Positions 37,446 through 46,469 of a stretch of 64,000 bases of DNA are shown one piece after another. A program made the position numbers and the translations under genes. Under the pieces are notes generated by a model, which was not told where the DNA came from, searched no databases, and saw only the letters and a list, made by a program, of their open reading frames with translations. This DNA is from Lysobacter spongiicola DSM 21749. Its GTDB lineage: Bacteria; Pseudomonadota; Gammaproteobacteria; Xanthomonadales; Xanthomonadaceae. The DNA is taken from contig NZ_FUXP01000001.1 of NCBI RefSeq assembly GCF_900167055.1, positions 310,001 to 374,000 on the forward strand. The letters are read 5' to 3'. The first letter of the stretch is position 1. Every line of letters begins with the position of its first letter.

Positions 37446-38969
37446 TTATGGGTGGTCTGGTGGTACTAGCTCGGCCCGGAAGCCATAGTCCCACTGGTCG
37501 AAATACAGGTTGCCGCCGCTCCATTCGACTTCGCCCCGCTGGGAGTCGACGGTCTCGGAACGGAAATGCTGCTTGGATGGCTGCAGCGGGGTGCCGTAGT
37601 CGTCGTTGAAGGCGATCCGATAGGCATCCAGCCCGCCCAGGTAGAACCACTCCAGGTCCTCGTCCCCGGCATCGACGGCATCCGCGAAGCGCCCGGTGGT
37701 GACGTCCATCGGCACCCAGCCGTAGGGGGCTAGATACAGCCAGCCCCAATCGTGCAGGTTCCAGTAGTCGCCATCGGAATAGACCATCCCGGACTGCCAG
37801 CGAGCCGGTATGCCGTTTAGCCTGAGCAGCGTCATCAAAAGCAGGGTCTGCTGACCACAATCGGCATGGCCGGTCTGCAGCGCGTGCTCGCTGATGTTGG
37901 AGATGGTCGAATACTCGCGCGCACCCGCCCACGGGATCTGATCCACGGCCGCGAACAGCTTCCTCGCGATCCGGTAAGGGTTCTTCTCGTCGCCCACGAT
38001 CCGCGCCGAGAATTCGCGGATCGCCGGGGTGAAGACGATGTGCGGCGGGCGCTCGCCCAGGTGCTCGGCCAGTTCCGCGGTCGCCGGGGCGGGCTGGACC
38101 TTGTTCGGGTCGATGTCGTGGTAGCGCGCGTACAGGGTGAGCTCGTATTCCACTGAGAACTCCACCGGCTGCCCTGCTCTCGCCACTTTCTCGAAGTGCA
38201 CGGTGCGTTGCATCGTCGATGGGTCCGCCACCTGGATATCCTTCGGCTCGCTCGCCAGCAACTGGATGTCTTCCTGCTGCCCTTCGATTTCGCGCGGATA
38301 CGGAATCCATGCGCGGACAGGCTCTCCCGCCGGGACGGCATCCGCCGCGACGCTGATCGTCTGTTTCACCCGGACCCTGCGGGGAAGAACACTCGTGCTG
38401 CCGCTCTCGACGGCCGCGGCGCGCACGGCCGCGTGGTGCGGATCCAGCGACTCCATGGGGCCCTGGCTGAAGGGCTTGGGATCGTTGCGCCGGGCTGCGG
38501 CTTCTTCGCTGAGGCGGAACAGGTTGGGCACGGCGCGGTTGAAGTACAGCACCCGCCCATCGATCACCCGATGCTCGAGGACGCCCTGCCGTTTCCAGCG
38601 TTCGACCTCTTCGGGGCGAACGTCGGGAACGTACCGGCGGAGTCGCGCGAGCATCTCTTCTTCATCGTGGCTGAAGTCCAGCAGGATGCGGCGCATGCGC
38701 TCGCGCTCGAACTCCAGTGCCTCGTGTTCCGGCGCGGTGATCTGTCCGACCAGGGCGCGCTCGATCTTCAAGCTGGCCTCTGCGAAACGGCCGGCGTCGA
38801 CGTCAGCAATCACCGTGTCCACTGTTACCGCAGCATCTGCCGGAGCCCGTTGCAACGGATTCGATGCCGCCACCGGCGCAACCAGGCCGACGGCAAGCAT
38901 CCCAAGCGTCACGAAGCGCAGCGCCTGGTTGCGTCTCTGTCCCGCGCTGCCGTTGCTGCCCGCTCGCAC
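37446..38969 (-). CDS. Exported transglutaminase-like cysteine peptidase/amidase
   Basis: A protein of about 507 residues with a hydrophobic signal (LGMLAVGLVAPVAAS) near residues 22-36. The C-terminal half is a transglutaminase-core domain with a complete triad: Cys371 in HADCGQQ, His406 in NLHDWGW and Asp422 in PMDVTTG. Bacterial members act mostly as cysteine peptidases. The N-terminal half has no recognised domain. The frame is open to 39350 but that part is rich in basic residues and lies over the divergent promoter region. A GTG at 38969 with GGAGG nine bases upstream was chosen; a GTG at 38978 is the other candidate. It is the first gene of the minus-strand arm leading to the TonB receptor. 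Confidence 0.82.
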   Translation of the reverse strand: MRAGSNGSAGQRRNQALRFVTLGMLAVGLVAPVAASNPLQRAPADAAVTVDTVIADVDAGRFAEASLKIERALVGQITAPEHEALEFERERMRRILLDFSHDEEEMLARLRRYVPDVRPEEVERWKRQGVLEHRVIDGRVLYFNRAVPNLFRLSEEAAARRNDPKPFSQGPMESLDPHHAAVRAAAVESGSTSVLPRRVRVKQTISVAADAVPAGEPVRAWIPYPREIEGQQEDIQLLASEPKDIQVADPSTMQRTVHFEKVARAGQPVEFSVEYELTLYARYHDIDPNKVQPAPATAELAEHLGERPPHIVFTPAIREFSARIVGDEKNPYRIARKLFAAVDQIPWAGAREYSTISNISEHALQTGHADCGQQTLLLMTLLRLNGIPARWQSGMVYSDGDYWNLHDWGWLYLAPYGWVPMDVTTGRFADAVDAGDEDLEWFYLGGLDAYRIAFNDDYGTPLQPSKQHFRSETVDSQRGEVEWSGGNLYFDQWDYGFRAELVPPDHP

Positions 38970-39212
38970 CGGAGCCACCCTCCCGATATCCCCTTGGGTC
39001 AGCTGTGTAGCACGGCGTGGAATGGCGGTCAATAATTTATTCTTCGGCACTGTGTTATAAGAATGACTATTCCGCAGCGCAGCAATCGGGGACGTCAGGC
39101 GAGCCGTACGGACACCACCTGAACACCGCGATAGCCAAGCGATACCCGTAGCCGATGCCACCCGTATCCTGATCACCACCACCCCCGCTATTGCCGATTC
39201 GAAGGTGCAGCC
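38970..39212. promoter_or_regulatory. Divergent intergenic region with AT-rich imperfect palindrome
   Basis: This 243-base space separates the transglutaminase-like gene from the NlpC/P60 gene and must hold both promoters. Between 39019 and 39073 it is unusually AT-rich and has matching elements in mirror order: GGAAT and ATTCC at the ends, GTCA and TGAC inside, ATTCTT (39039-39044) and AAGAAT (39059-39064) nearest the centre. The spacing is not perfectly symmetric. It may bind the RpiR-type regulator encoded downstream; this is a guess from position. Confidence 0.4.
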
Positions 39213-40640
39213 ATGCGATCCACCCTCTCCGTCCTGCTCACCATTCCCGTGCTTGCGGCCGGCATTGCGCTCGGTCCGGTGGCGGCACGGGAGCCGGTCC
39301 AGCCGGGCGCCAATCCCGCACACGGCGTGGTGGGGGTGCAGGAGGATCATCTCGAGCCGGACTACTGGCTGGCGCGCCTGCGCACCCCGGACCGGGTGTT
39401 GATGGACAAGGCGTCGATCCGGAAGCAGAACACCGCCCTGCTGCAGCTCGACGATTCAATGCATGACCTGCGCGCACTGCCGACGACACTGCCGGCCGGG
39501 ATGGTGCGTGGATGGATCCAGGACCTGTCGAACAGACCCGACACTGAGCGGTGGGACGTGGATGGCAACCTCGTCCCGGCCGGTGTGATCGCGGCGATGA
39601 TGGAAAACCTCGCGCTGGATGCGGTGCCCGCCGTGCAGGACACCCGCTACGGGCTGGTTGTCCAACGCGCGGCGCTGCGCACCTTCCCCACCGGGCAACG
39701 CATGTTCAGCCGCCGTGGCGAAACCGATATCGACAGGCTCCAGGAGAGTGCGCTGTTCCCCGGCACGCCAGTGGTGATCGCGCACGAGAGCCGCGACGGC
39801 GACTGGCTGTTCGTGGTCAGTCCGAGATACGCGGCCTGGATCGAGCGACGCCAGGTCGCCGAGGGTGGGGCCGGGGATGTCTTCGGCTACGTCGACGACG
39901 CGCCGTACCGGGTGGTCACAGGCGGCACCGAACGCACCGTTTTCACGCGGGAAGAGCCCCGGGTGTCCGCGCTGCAACTGGACATGGGCATCCGCCTGCC
40001 CCTGGCAGATGCCGCACCGGACGAACCGGTGAACGGCCAACACCCTTACACCGCCCACATCCTGCGGTTGCCGGTTCGCGAAGAAGATGGCGCACTCGCA
40101 TTCGCACCGGCGCTGCTGCCCCGCCGTGCCGGCAGCGCCGCGGACTACCTGCCGCTGACGCAGGCCAACCTGGTTCGCCAGGGCTTCAAGTTCCTGGGCG
40201 AGCGCTACGGCTGGGGGCACGCGTACGACGCACGTGACTGCAGCGGCTTCGTGTCCGAAATCTACCGGAGCATGGGGGTGCAGCTCCCGCGCAACACCAG
40301 CGCGCAGGCGGTCAGCCCCGCGTTCGACCATCAACTGTTCGACGAGGGCGACGGACGGGACGTACGGGATGCGGCGGTCGCAGGATTGCAGGTGGGCGAC
40401 CTGGTCTACATTCCCGGCCACGTGATGATGGTGATCGGGCACGTCGATGGCGCGCCGTATGTCATCCATGACACCAACGGTGGGCGCTACCTGGGTCCGG
40501 ACGGGACCCTGCAGTCGATGGCGCTCAATGGCGTCTCCGTAACGCCCCTGCTGCCGATGATGTTCAACGAGCGCGAGAGCTACGTGGACCGCATGACCAG
40601 CATCGTCCGCCCGCACCGCCCCAGGGCCACCCTTCATTGA
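39213..40640 (+). CDS. Exported NlpC/P60 endopeptidase with SH3 domains
   Basis: A 475-residue protein with a signal peptide (residues 1-25). The middle contains SH3-type modules (about residues 150-290, with LFPGTPVVIAHESRDGDWLFV and a WIERRQVA end), and the C-terminal NlpC/P60 domain has the triad Cys343 in DCSGF, His403 in GHVMM and His419 in IHDTNG. This SH3-plus-NlpC layout is that of gamma-D-glutamyl-L-diamino-acid endopeptidases that cut murein stem peptides, releasing L-Ala-D-Glu. The product fits the epimerase encoded 37 bases downstream. The ATG at 39213 is the first start after the divergent region. Confidence 0.92.
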   Translation: MRSTLSVLLTIPVLAAGIALGPVAAREPVQPGANPAHGVVGVQEDHLEPDYWLARLRTPDRVLMDKASIRKQNTALLQLDDSMHDLRALPTTLPAGMVRGWIQDLSNRPDTERWDVDGNLVPAGVIAAMMENLALDAVPAVQDTRYGLVVQRAALRTFPTGQRMFSRRGETDIDRLQESALFPGTPVVIAHESRDGDWLFVVSPRYAAWIERRQVAEGGAGDVFGYVDDAPYRVVTGGTERTVFTREEPRVSALQLDMGIRLPLADAAPDEPVNGQHPYTAHILRLPVREEDGALAFAPALLPRRAGSAADYLPLTQANLVRQGFKFLGERYGWGHAYDARDCSGFVSEIYRSMGVQLPRNTSAQAVSPAFDHQLFDEGDGRDVRDAAVAGLQVGDLVYIPGHVMMVIGHVDGAPYVIHDTNGGRYLGPDGTLQSMALNGVSVTPLLPMMFNERESYVDRMTSIVRPHRPRATLH

Positions 40641-40677
40641 TCCCGGACCACCACCGGCCAACAAAGACGACCGAGCC

Positions 40678-41790
40678 ATGAAGATCACAGACATCCAGTT
40701 CGGCATGCTCCGGGTGCCGCTCAAGACGCCGTTCAAGACCGCCCTGCGCACCGTGGAGAGGGTCGAGGACATCGTGGTGATGGTGCATACCGACACCGGC
40801 CACGTCGGGTACGGCGAGGCACCGGCCACCGCGGTCATCACCGGCGATACCCACGGCTCCATCGTCGATGCGATCCAGCACTACATCTCCCCGCGCCTGA
40901 TCGGAGAGGACATCGCCAACCTCAACCGGATCACCCGGCTGGTGCAGTCGTCGATGGAGAAGAACTCCAGCGCCAAGGCCGCGGTGGAGATCGCGGTGTA
41001 CGACCTGTTCGGGCAGCTGTATGACGCGCCGCTCTACAAGATGCTGGGCGGTGGCGACCCGGTCATCACCACCGACATCACCATCAGCGTCGATACCATC
41101 GACAAGATGGTGTCGGACTCCATCAGCGCGGTGGAGCGTGGCTTCGACTCGCTCAAGATCAAGGTCGGCAAGGACATCGGCGTCGACATCGAGCGGATCC
41201 GGGCCATCTATGCGGCGGTCGAAAACCGTGCGCTGCTTCGGCTGGACGCCAACCAGGGCTGGACCGCGAAGCAGGCCGTCTACGCGATCCGCACCCTCGA
41301 GGATGCGGGCGTCCGCCTGGAGCTGGTCGAGCAACCGGTGAAGGCCAACGACCTTGAGGGCATGCGCTACGTCACCGAGCGCGTGCACACCCCGATCATG
41401 GCCGACGAGAGCGTGTTCGGGCCGATGGAGGTCATCGAATTGATCAACATGCGTGCGGCCGACATCATCAACATCAAGCTCATGAAGACCGGCGGCATCT
41501 CCAATGCCATCCGCATCGCGGACATCGCCGCCCTCCACCAGGTCGAGTGCATGATCGGGTGCATGCTCGAATCCAGCATCAGCGTCGCCGCCGCCGTGCA
41601 CGTGGCCGTGGCCAAGGCCGACGTCATCACCAAGGTCGACCTCGACGGCCCCTCGCTTTGCCGGGAGAACCCGGTCGATGGTGGCGTCATCTTCAACGAG
41701 TCGGAGATCACCATCACCGATGCCCCCGGGCTCGGCATCCGCAGCATCCGCGGCCTCGAACCCATCTCCGCCGGCAGCGCCGCCGCCTGA
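40678..41790 (+). CDS. Dipeptide epimerase, probable L-Ala-D/L-Glu epimerase
   Basis: A 370-residue enolase-superfamily enzyme. Catalytic lysines are Lys160 and Lys162 in LKIKVG (KxK) and Lys267 in NIKLMKTGG. Metal ligands are Asp190 in LDANQGW, Glu218 in VEQPV and Asp243 in ADESV. The late VDLDGPSL loop has the DxD that binds the dipeptide amino group in Ala-Glu epimerases (YcjG/YkfB type). The reaction turns L-Ala-D-Glu from murein into L-Ala-L-Glu, which normal peptidases can split. The ATG at 40678 is the start. The TGA shares a base with the ATG of the regulator gene. The exact dipeptide cannot be fixed from sequence. Confidence 0.9.
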   Translation: MKITDIQFGMLRVPLKTPFKTALRTVERVEDIVVMVHTDTGHVGYGEAPATAVITGDTHGSIVDAIQHYISPRLIGEDIANLNRITRLVQSSMEKNSSAKAAVEIAVYDLFGQLYDAPLYKMLGGGDPVITTDITISVDTIDKMVSDSISAVERGFDSLKIKVGKDIGVDIERIRAIYAAVENRALLRLDANQGWTAKQAVYAIRTLEDAGVRLELVEQPVKANDLEGMRYVTERVHTPIMADESVFGPMEVIELINMRAADIINIKLMKTGGISNAIRIADIAALHQVECMIGCMLESSISVAAAVHVAVAKADVITKVDLDGPSLCRENPVDGGVIFNESEITITDAPGLGIRSIRGLEPISAGSAAA

Positions 41791-42641
41791 TGTCCGCCCT
41801 GCTCAGGATCCGCGCAGGGCGGGACCAGATGTCCGCCATCGAGCGGCGCATCGCCGACTTCATCCTCGACAACGCGCAGTTGCTGCGCGACTACTCGTCC
41901 CAGCAGCTGGCCAACGCGCTGGGGATCAGCCAGTCGAGCGTGGTGAAGTTCTGCCAGAAGCTGGGATTCAAGGGCTATCCGGACCTTAAGTACGCCGTTG
42001 GCGAGGCCATGGCCCGCGCCGGCAACGGAGATGATGCCGACGTCGAAGCGGGCAGCGAGGCGAGCGCCGATGGCGGACTGGCCGGAGACCTGTGGCGGCG
42101 GAAATCGCAGGCCGAGGAGGAAACGCGCTCGATCAACCCGCCACGCGCCATCGAAGCCGTGGCCCAGGCGATCGCCGGCGCCGCCGAATCCGGGAAGGTC
42201 TTCATCATCGGCCTGGGCGAGGACGACATCCACGCCCGCTCCTTTGCCCTGAAGCTCTCGCTGCTGGGCATCCTGACGGTACACAACTTCGATACGGCGC
42301 ACATGACCGCCAGCGTGTCCGCTGCCGGCCGGCATGACGTACTGCTGGTCTTCTCCGAACAGGGCAAGCAGCCGTCGCTGTGCCAGATCGGCCACCAGTT
42401 CCGCGAGTGCGGCGGCAAGGTGATCTCCATCACCCGCCACACCTCCAATCCCCTGCGGGCATACGCCCACCTTGCCCTCCTGGTCTCGGCGCACGATGAT
42501 CGTCCGTCCATCGAGGCGCTGCTCTACCACTCCGCACTGCAGCACCTGCTGGACCGCATCTTCGTCCTGCTGTGCGAGGGAGGACGCGAGGCACAGTTGC
42601 AAGCCAACCTCGAACGTATCCAGCCGATGCTGGAGCACTGA
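41790..42641 (+). CDS. RpiR/MurR-family transcriptional regulator
   Basis: A 283-residue repressor-type regulator. The N-terminal HTH_6 domain (about residues 1-77) includes LANALGISQSSVVKFCQKLGF, and the C-terminal SIS domain (about 125-265) has the sugar-phosphate-binding pattern (VFIIGLGEDDIHARSF and VFSEQGKQ). MurR of E. coli senses N-acetylmuramate 6-phosphate, so this family fits control of cell-wall recycling genes. Several SIS residues differ from the usual GxGxS/SxSGxT pattern (Ser missing in GLGEDD, Glu-Gln-Gly in place of Ser-Gly), so the effector may not be a sugar phosphate. The ATG at 41790 overlaps the epimerase stop (TGATG), placing it in the same operon. Confidence 0.88.
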   Translation: MSALLRIRAGRDQMSAIERRIADFILDNAQLLRDYSSQQLANALGISQSSVVKFCQKLGFKGYPDLKYAVGEAMARAGNGDDADVEAGSEASADGGLAGDLWRRKSQAEEETRSINPPRAIEAVAQAIAGAAESGKVFIIGLGEDDIHARSFALKLSLLGILTVHNFDTAHMTASVSAAGRHDVLLVFSEQGKQPSLCQIGHQFRECGGKVISITRHTSNPLRAYAHLALLVSAHDDRPSIEALLYHSALQHLLDRIFVLLCEGGREAQLQANLERIQPMLEH

Positions 42642-42659
42642 CCACCGACTGGAGGCAAC

Positions 42660-43109
42660 ATGAAGTACCTGCTGATGCTGGTTGTCGCGGGCATTGGCGC
42701 GGTGCTGCCTCTGCAGGCGCTCATCAACGCCAGGCTCGGCCAGGCCACGTCCGGGGCAATGTTCGCCGCCGCCGTGTCCTTTTTGGTCGGAACGGCTTCG
42801 CTGGCACTGCTGCTGGTGTTGATGCGCCCTCCGCTGCCCGGCGCCGACCAGTTGGGGCGGTTGCCGCCTTGGATATGGCTGGGCGGCGTCATCGGGGCCG
42901 CCTACGTGGCCATCGCGACGATCACGGTGCCGCGCCTTGGAGCATCGGCGCTGATTGCGCTGACGGTGCTGGGCCAACTGGCCGGCGCCCTGGTGCTGGA
43001 CCATTTCGGAGTGCTTCATGCGCCCCAGGCGGCGACGCCCGTGAGAATCGCCGGCGCCGTGCTGATCCTGGTCGGCGCCCTGATGATCGTGCAGCCCTGG
43101 AAGAACTGA
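42660..43109 (+). CDS. Small multidrug/metabolite-type membrane transporter (DMT superfamily, DUF606/YdcZ)
   Basis: A 149-residue integral membrane protein with about five hydrophobic segments (residues 1-22, 34-56, 70-88, 93-113 and 124-145). The start MKYLLMLVVAGIGAVLPLQALINARLG-type pattern and NARLG loop are typical of DUF606 proteins, which usually act as pairs or homodimers. The substrate is unknown. The ATG at 42660 follows GGAGG by about nine bases and lies 18 bases after the regulator, so it is the last gene of the epimerase operon. Its position suggests import or export of a product of murein-peptide breakdown; nothing in the sequence proves it. Confidence 0.8.
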   Translation: MKYLLMLVVAGIGAVLPLQALINARLGQATSGAMFAAAVSFLVGTASLALLLVLMRPPLPGADQLGRLPPWIWLGGVIGAAYVAIATITVPRLGASALIALTVLGQLAGALVLDHFGVLHAPQAATPVRIAGAVLILVGALMIVQPWKN

Positions 43110-43126
43110 GGCGGCTTTTCTCCCGG

Positions 43127-43564
43127 CTACAAGCGCGGCGACCACTCGGCGCTGGTCATGCGCCACTCACCCGATTCATACCTCCACCCGGTGCGCACCG
43201 TGTAGACCCTCGCCGCATCCGGCAGTGCACGGCCCGCACCACCCGTCAGCACCGCTTCCAGCCGGACGGTCGCATGGTCCTCGGAGATGTCCACTTCGCG
43301 GATGGCCACTGTCGCGCCGACATCCCGGTGACGCATGAACATCACGCGGGCCAGGCGCCCCGCCGCCTCCCTGTCCATCCCGTCCGGCCCGATGAAGTCG
43401 TCGGCGAGTTTCGACCGTATGCCCGATACGTCCCGCTCCTCGATGGCGGCTTCGATCCCGCCGATCGCCTCCCGCAGTTGCTGCTCGGGCGGCGGACGGC
43501 CGCAGGCGACCACCATCAGGAGCATCAGGAAAACCGGACGCCAGCGGTTTCCCGCGACTTCCAT
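43127..43564 (-). CDS. Putative lipoprotein, NTF2-like fold
   Basis: A 145-residue protein. A lipoprotein signal is seen: basic start (NRWRP), hydrophobic stretch (VFLMLLMV) and the lipobox VVAC with the modified Cys near residue 20. The mature part (EQQLREAIGGIEAAIEERD to WRMTSAEW) has the helix-then-curved-sheet pattern of NTF2/SnoaL-like proteins. The ATG at 43564 fits the signal; the frame is open 20 codons further but without signal logic. It faces the transporter gene and is divergent from rpfB. Function unknown. Confidence 0.75.
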   Translation of the reverse strand: MEVAGNRWRPVFLMLLMVVACGRPPPEQQLREAIGGIEAAIEERDVSGIRSKLADDFIGPDGMDREAAGRLARVMFMRHRDVGATVAIREVDISEDHATVRLEAVLTGGAGRALPDAARVYTVRTGWRYESGEWRMTSAEWSPRL

Positions 43565-43726
43565 GCATGGATACCCCGACTTCGCCATTGCCTGCTCCGG
43601 CCCGTTTTCCCCGCATCCTGACATGCTTCGCAGATGGCACGGGTGCGCCTTGCCAGTCCGGGGGGCCTATGCTCCAATCCGGTGGAGCACCGTACGGTTG
43701 CGCATCAGAGAAGAGGGGATCAGACG

Positions 43727-45400
43727 ATGAGTGTTGAACGTCCGTGGCTTGACCAGTACCCGGCCGGAGTCCCGGAACAGATCGACGTCGACGAGTTCCC
43801 CTCCGTGGTGGCGGTGCTGGAAAACGCGATCCAGAACTATCGCGACCGGCCGGCGTTCGCCAACTTCGGCAAGACGCTGACCTACGCGGAGATCGACACC
43901 CTCAGCGCCCGCTTCGCCGGTTACCTGCTGGGCGAGCTCGGCCTGAAGAAGGGCGACCGCGTCGCCATCATGATGCCGAACTGCCTGCAGTACCCCATCG
44001 CCACGTTCGGTGTACTGCGTGCGGGCCTGACGGTGGTCAACACCAACCCGATGTACACACCGAGGGAGCTCAGGCACCAGCTGGTCGACTCCGGTGCGAC
44101 GGTGGTGCTGGTGCTGGACAACTTCGCCCACACCGTCGAGCAGGTGCTGGCCGATACCCAGGTGAAGCAGGTCATCACCACGGGCCTGGGCGACATGCTC
44201 GGGCTGAAGGGTTCGTTGATGAATTTCGTGCTCAAGTACATCAAGAAGATGGTGCCGGATTTCGACATCCGTGGCGCCGTCCGGTTCCGGTCGGCGCTGG
44301 AGCGCGGCGCGGCCCACCCGCTGCCGAAGATCGAATCGCAGCCCGACGACATCGCCTTCCTGCAATACACCGGCGGCACCACCGGACTGGCCAAGGGTGC
44401 GATGCTGACCCACCGCAACCTGGTCGCGAACATGCAGCAGGCCGCCGCGTGGGTCGGGGCCAACGTCAATCCGGGCCACGAGGTGATCATCACCGCCCTG
44501 CCGCTGTACCACATCTTCGCGTTGACGGCGAACGGCCTGGTCTTCATGAAGTTCGGCGGGCTGAACCACATGATCACCAATCCGCGCGACATGCCGGGGT
44601 TCGTGAAGGAGCTCAAGAAGGTCCGCTTCACCGCCATCACCGGGGTCAATACCCTCTTCAATGGCCTGTTGAATACCCCCGGTTTCGATGAAGTGGACTT
44701 CTCCAAACTGCACCTGACCCTGGGTGGCGGCATGGCGGTCCAGCGCGCAGTCGCCGAACGCTGGAAAAAGACCACGGGCAGTACCTTGATCGAGGCCTAT
44801 GGACTGACCGAAACGTCCCCGGCCGCCTGCATCAATCCCATGGACCTGGCGGAGTACAGCGGCGCCATCGGCCTGCCCATCCCCTCCACCGATGCATGCA
44901 TCAAGGACGAAGACGGCAGGACCCTGCCGATGGGCGACATCGGCGAGCTCTGCATCAAGGGGCCGCAGGTCATGAAGGGCTACTGGCAGCGGCCGCAGGA
45001 GACGACCGAAGCCATCGACGGGGACGGCTGGCTGCACACCGGCGACATGGCGCGCATGGACGAGAAGGGGTTCTTCTACATCGTCGACCGCAAGAAGGAC
45101 ATGATCCTGGTGTCGGGCTTCAACGTCTATCCGAACGAGATCGAGGACGTGGTGGCCATGCTCCCGGGCGTCCTGGAAGTGGCGGCGGTGGGCATCCCGG
45201 ACGAGCAGTCCGGCGAGGTGGTCAAGCTGGTCGTGGTCAAGAAGGACCCGTCGCTTACCGCGGAGCAGATCAAGGCCCATACCCGCGAAAACCTGACCGG
45301 TTACAAGCAGCCCAAGGTGATCGAATTCCGCAAGGAGCTGCCCAAGACCAACGTCGGCAAGATCCTGAGGCGGGAGCTCCGGGACGACGCTAGGACCTGA
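43727..45400 (+). CDS. rpfB: Long-chain fatty-acid-CoA ligase RpfB
   Basis: A 557-residue adenylate-forming enzyme. The AMP motif is [12 protein letters not shown], followed by [10 protein letters not shown] and the hinge/C-terminal segment [25 protein letters not shown]-like region ending with [12 protein letters not shown], whose Lys is catalytic. It activates fatty acids to CoA thioesters; in Xanthomonas the rpfB product also helps dispose of or supply DSF-type signals. The gene symbol is based on its place directly before rpfF. The ATG at 43727 is preceded by an AAGAGGGG sequence. A strong terminator follows, so rpfF probably needs its own promoter as well. Confidence 0.92.
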   Translation: MSVERPWLDQYPAGVPEQIDVDEFPSVVAVLENAIQNYRDRPAFANFGKTLTYAEIDTLSARFAGYLLGELGLKKGDRVAIMMPNCLQYPIATFGVLRAGLTVVNTNPMYTPRELRHQLVDSGATVVLVLDNFAHTVEQVLADTQVKQVITTGLGDMLGLKGSLMNFVLKYIKKMVPDFDIRGAVRFRSALERGAAHPLPKIESQPDDIAFLQYTGGTTGLAKGAMLTHRNLVANMQQAAAWVGANVNPGHEVIITALPLYHIFALTANGLVFMKFGGLNHMITNPRDMPGFVKELKKVRFTAITGVNTLFNGLLNTPGFDEVDFSKLHLTLGGGMAVQRAVAERWKKTTGSTLIEAYGLTETSPAACINPMDLAEYSGAIGLPIPSTDACIKDEDGRTLPMGDIGELCIKGPQVMKGYWQRPQETTEAIDGDGWLHTGDMARMDEKGFFYIVDRKKDMILVSGFNVYPNEIEDVVAMLPGVLEVAAVGIPDEQSGEVVKLVVVKKDPSLTAEQIKAHTRENLTGYKQPKVIEFRKELPKTNVGKILRRELRDDART

Positions 45401-45426
45401 TACCGGAGCCTGTTTCCGCACCGACC

Positions 45427-45452
45427 AAGCCCCTCCCCGGAGGGGCTTTTTC
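45427..45452 (+). terminator. Intrinsic terminator between rpfB and rpfF
   Basis: AGCCCCTCC pairs with GGAGGGGCT around a two-base loop (45428-45447), followed by TTTTTCTT. It lies about 26 bases after the rpfB stop. Confidence 0.88.
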
Positions 45453-45563
45453 TTGCCCGGATGGCACCGGGACTGATGCTTCTCATGGCGGTTTCACGGC
45501 GGGTGTAGCATCACTTGAGCCAGGCATCAAGCCTGCTTTCCGGCCACTTCCTTGGAAACCGCC

Positions 45564-46457
45564 ATGTCCAATCTCGCTCTCGTTCCCAATGCCAATCCCG
45601 CCCTTGTCCGCCACGTCACCGACGCTTCGGGCACCGCCGACTGGTGCTTCATGCACGCCAATCCCTCGGCCGTCTACCACCCCTGCTTCTCGGAGCGGCT
45701 GTTGCACGAAATGAAGCGGACCCAGGAAGGCATCCGCCGCTCCCTCGCGGCCGACACCAATCCGCAGGCGGGCATCCACCACCTCGTACTTGCCTCCGAC
45801 GCGGACGTATTCAACCTGGGGGGAGACCTCACGCTGTTCGCACAACTCATCCGCAATGGCGATCGCGGTCGCCTGCTCGACTACGCCAAGCTCTGCATCG
45901 AGGTGGCTTACAACCTGTACCGCCTGTACGAAGATCGCGTCCACAGCATCGCCGTGATCCAGGGCGAGGCCCTGGGCGGCGGGTTCGAGGCCGCCTTGTG
46001 CTGCCACACCATCATCGCCGAGGAAGGTAGCGGAATGGGCTTCCCGGAGGTGCTGTTCGACCTGTTCCCGGGAATGGGCGCCTACACCTTCCTGACCCGC
46101 CGCGTGACGCCGGTACAGGCGGAACGGATGATGCTCGATGCCCGGGTCTACCCGGTGGAAGAGCTGCTCGCCATGGGGGTGGTCGACATGGTGGTACCCA
46201 AGGGCGAGGGACTGCAGGCCGCGCGGGACCTGGTCAAGCGCCACCAGCGCATGGGCAATGCCATGCGTGCCATGAACACCGTCCGCCATGCCTGCAAGCC
46301 GGTAAGCCTCGACGAGCTGCTCGCGGTGACCACCGAGTGGGTCGACGCGGCGATGCGCCTGAACGACCGCGGCCTGCGGACGATGGAGCGCTTGATCCGG
46401 GCCCAGCAGCGCCGGGCGGAATCAGCGCCGCGGGTGCTTTCCTCGGCCTCGGCCTGA
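45564..46457 (+). CDS. rpfF: DSF synthase RpfF (crotonase family)
   Basis: A 297-residue crotonase-fold enzyme that makes diffusible signal factor, cis-11-methyl-2-dodecenoic acid and relatives, by dehydrating and releasing 3-hydroxyacyl-ACP. The two catalytic glutamates known from Xanthomonas RpfF are present: Glu142 in GGGFEAALCC and Glu162 in GFPEVLFD; LGGDLTLF and FPGMGAY are further family signatures. An ATG at 45564 with GGAA upstream is preferred to a TTG four codons earlier. It follows rpfB after a terminator and runs convergently towards rpfC. RpfF is normally held in check by direct binding to RpfC. Confidence 0.95.
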   Translation: MSNLALVPNANPALVRHVTDASGTADWCFMHANPSAVYHPCFSERLLHEMKRTQEGIRRSLAADTNPQAGIHHLVLASDADVFNLGGDLTLFAQLIRNGDRGRLLDYAKLCIEVAYNLYRLYEDRVHSIAVIQGEALGGGFEAALCCHTIIAEEGSGMGFPEVLFDLFPGMGAYTFLTRRVTPVQAERMMLDARVYPVEELLAMGVVDMVVPKGEGLQAARDLVKRHQRMGNAMRAMNTVRHACKPVSLDELLAVTTEWVDAAMRLNDRGLRTMERLIRAQQRRAESAPRVLSSASA

Positions 46458-46469
46458 TAGGCGAAGGTA

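Noticed and set aside
38970-39350. 127-codon N-terminal extension of the transglutaminase-like protein
   Set aside because: It would bury the signal peptide, overlap the start of the divergent NlpC/P60 gene and cross the AT-rich promoter region.
43671-43688. Small hairpin GCTCCA-atccgg-TGGAGC upstream of rpfB
   Set aside because: Six base pairs with a six-base loop are expected by chance at this GC content and the position gives no clear role.
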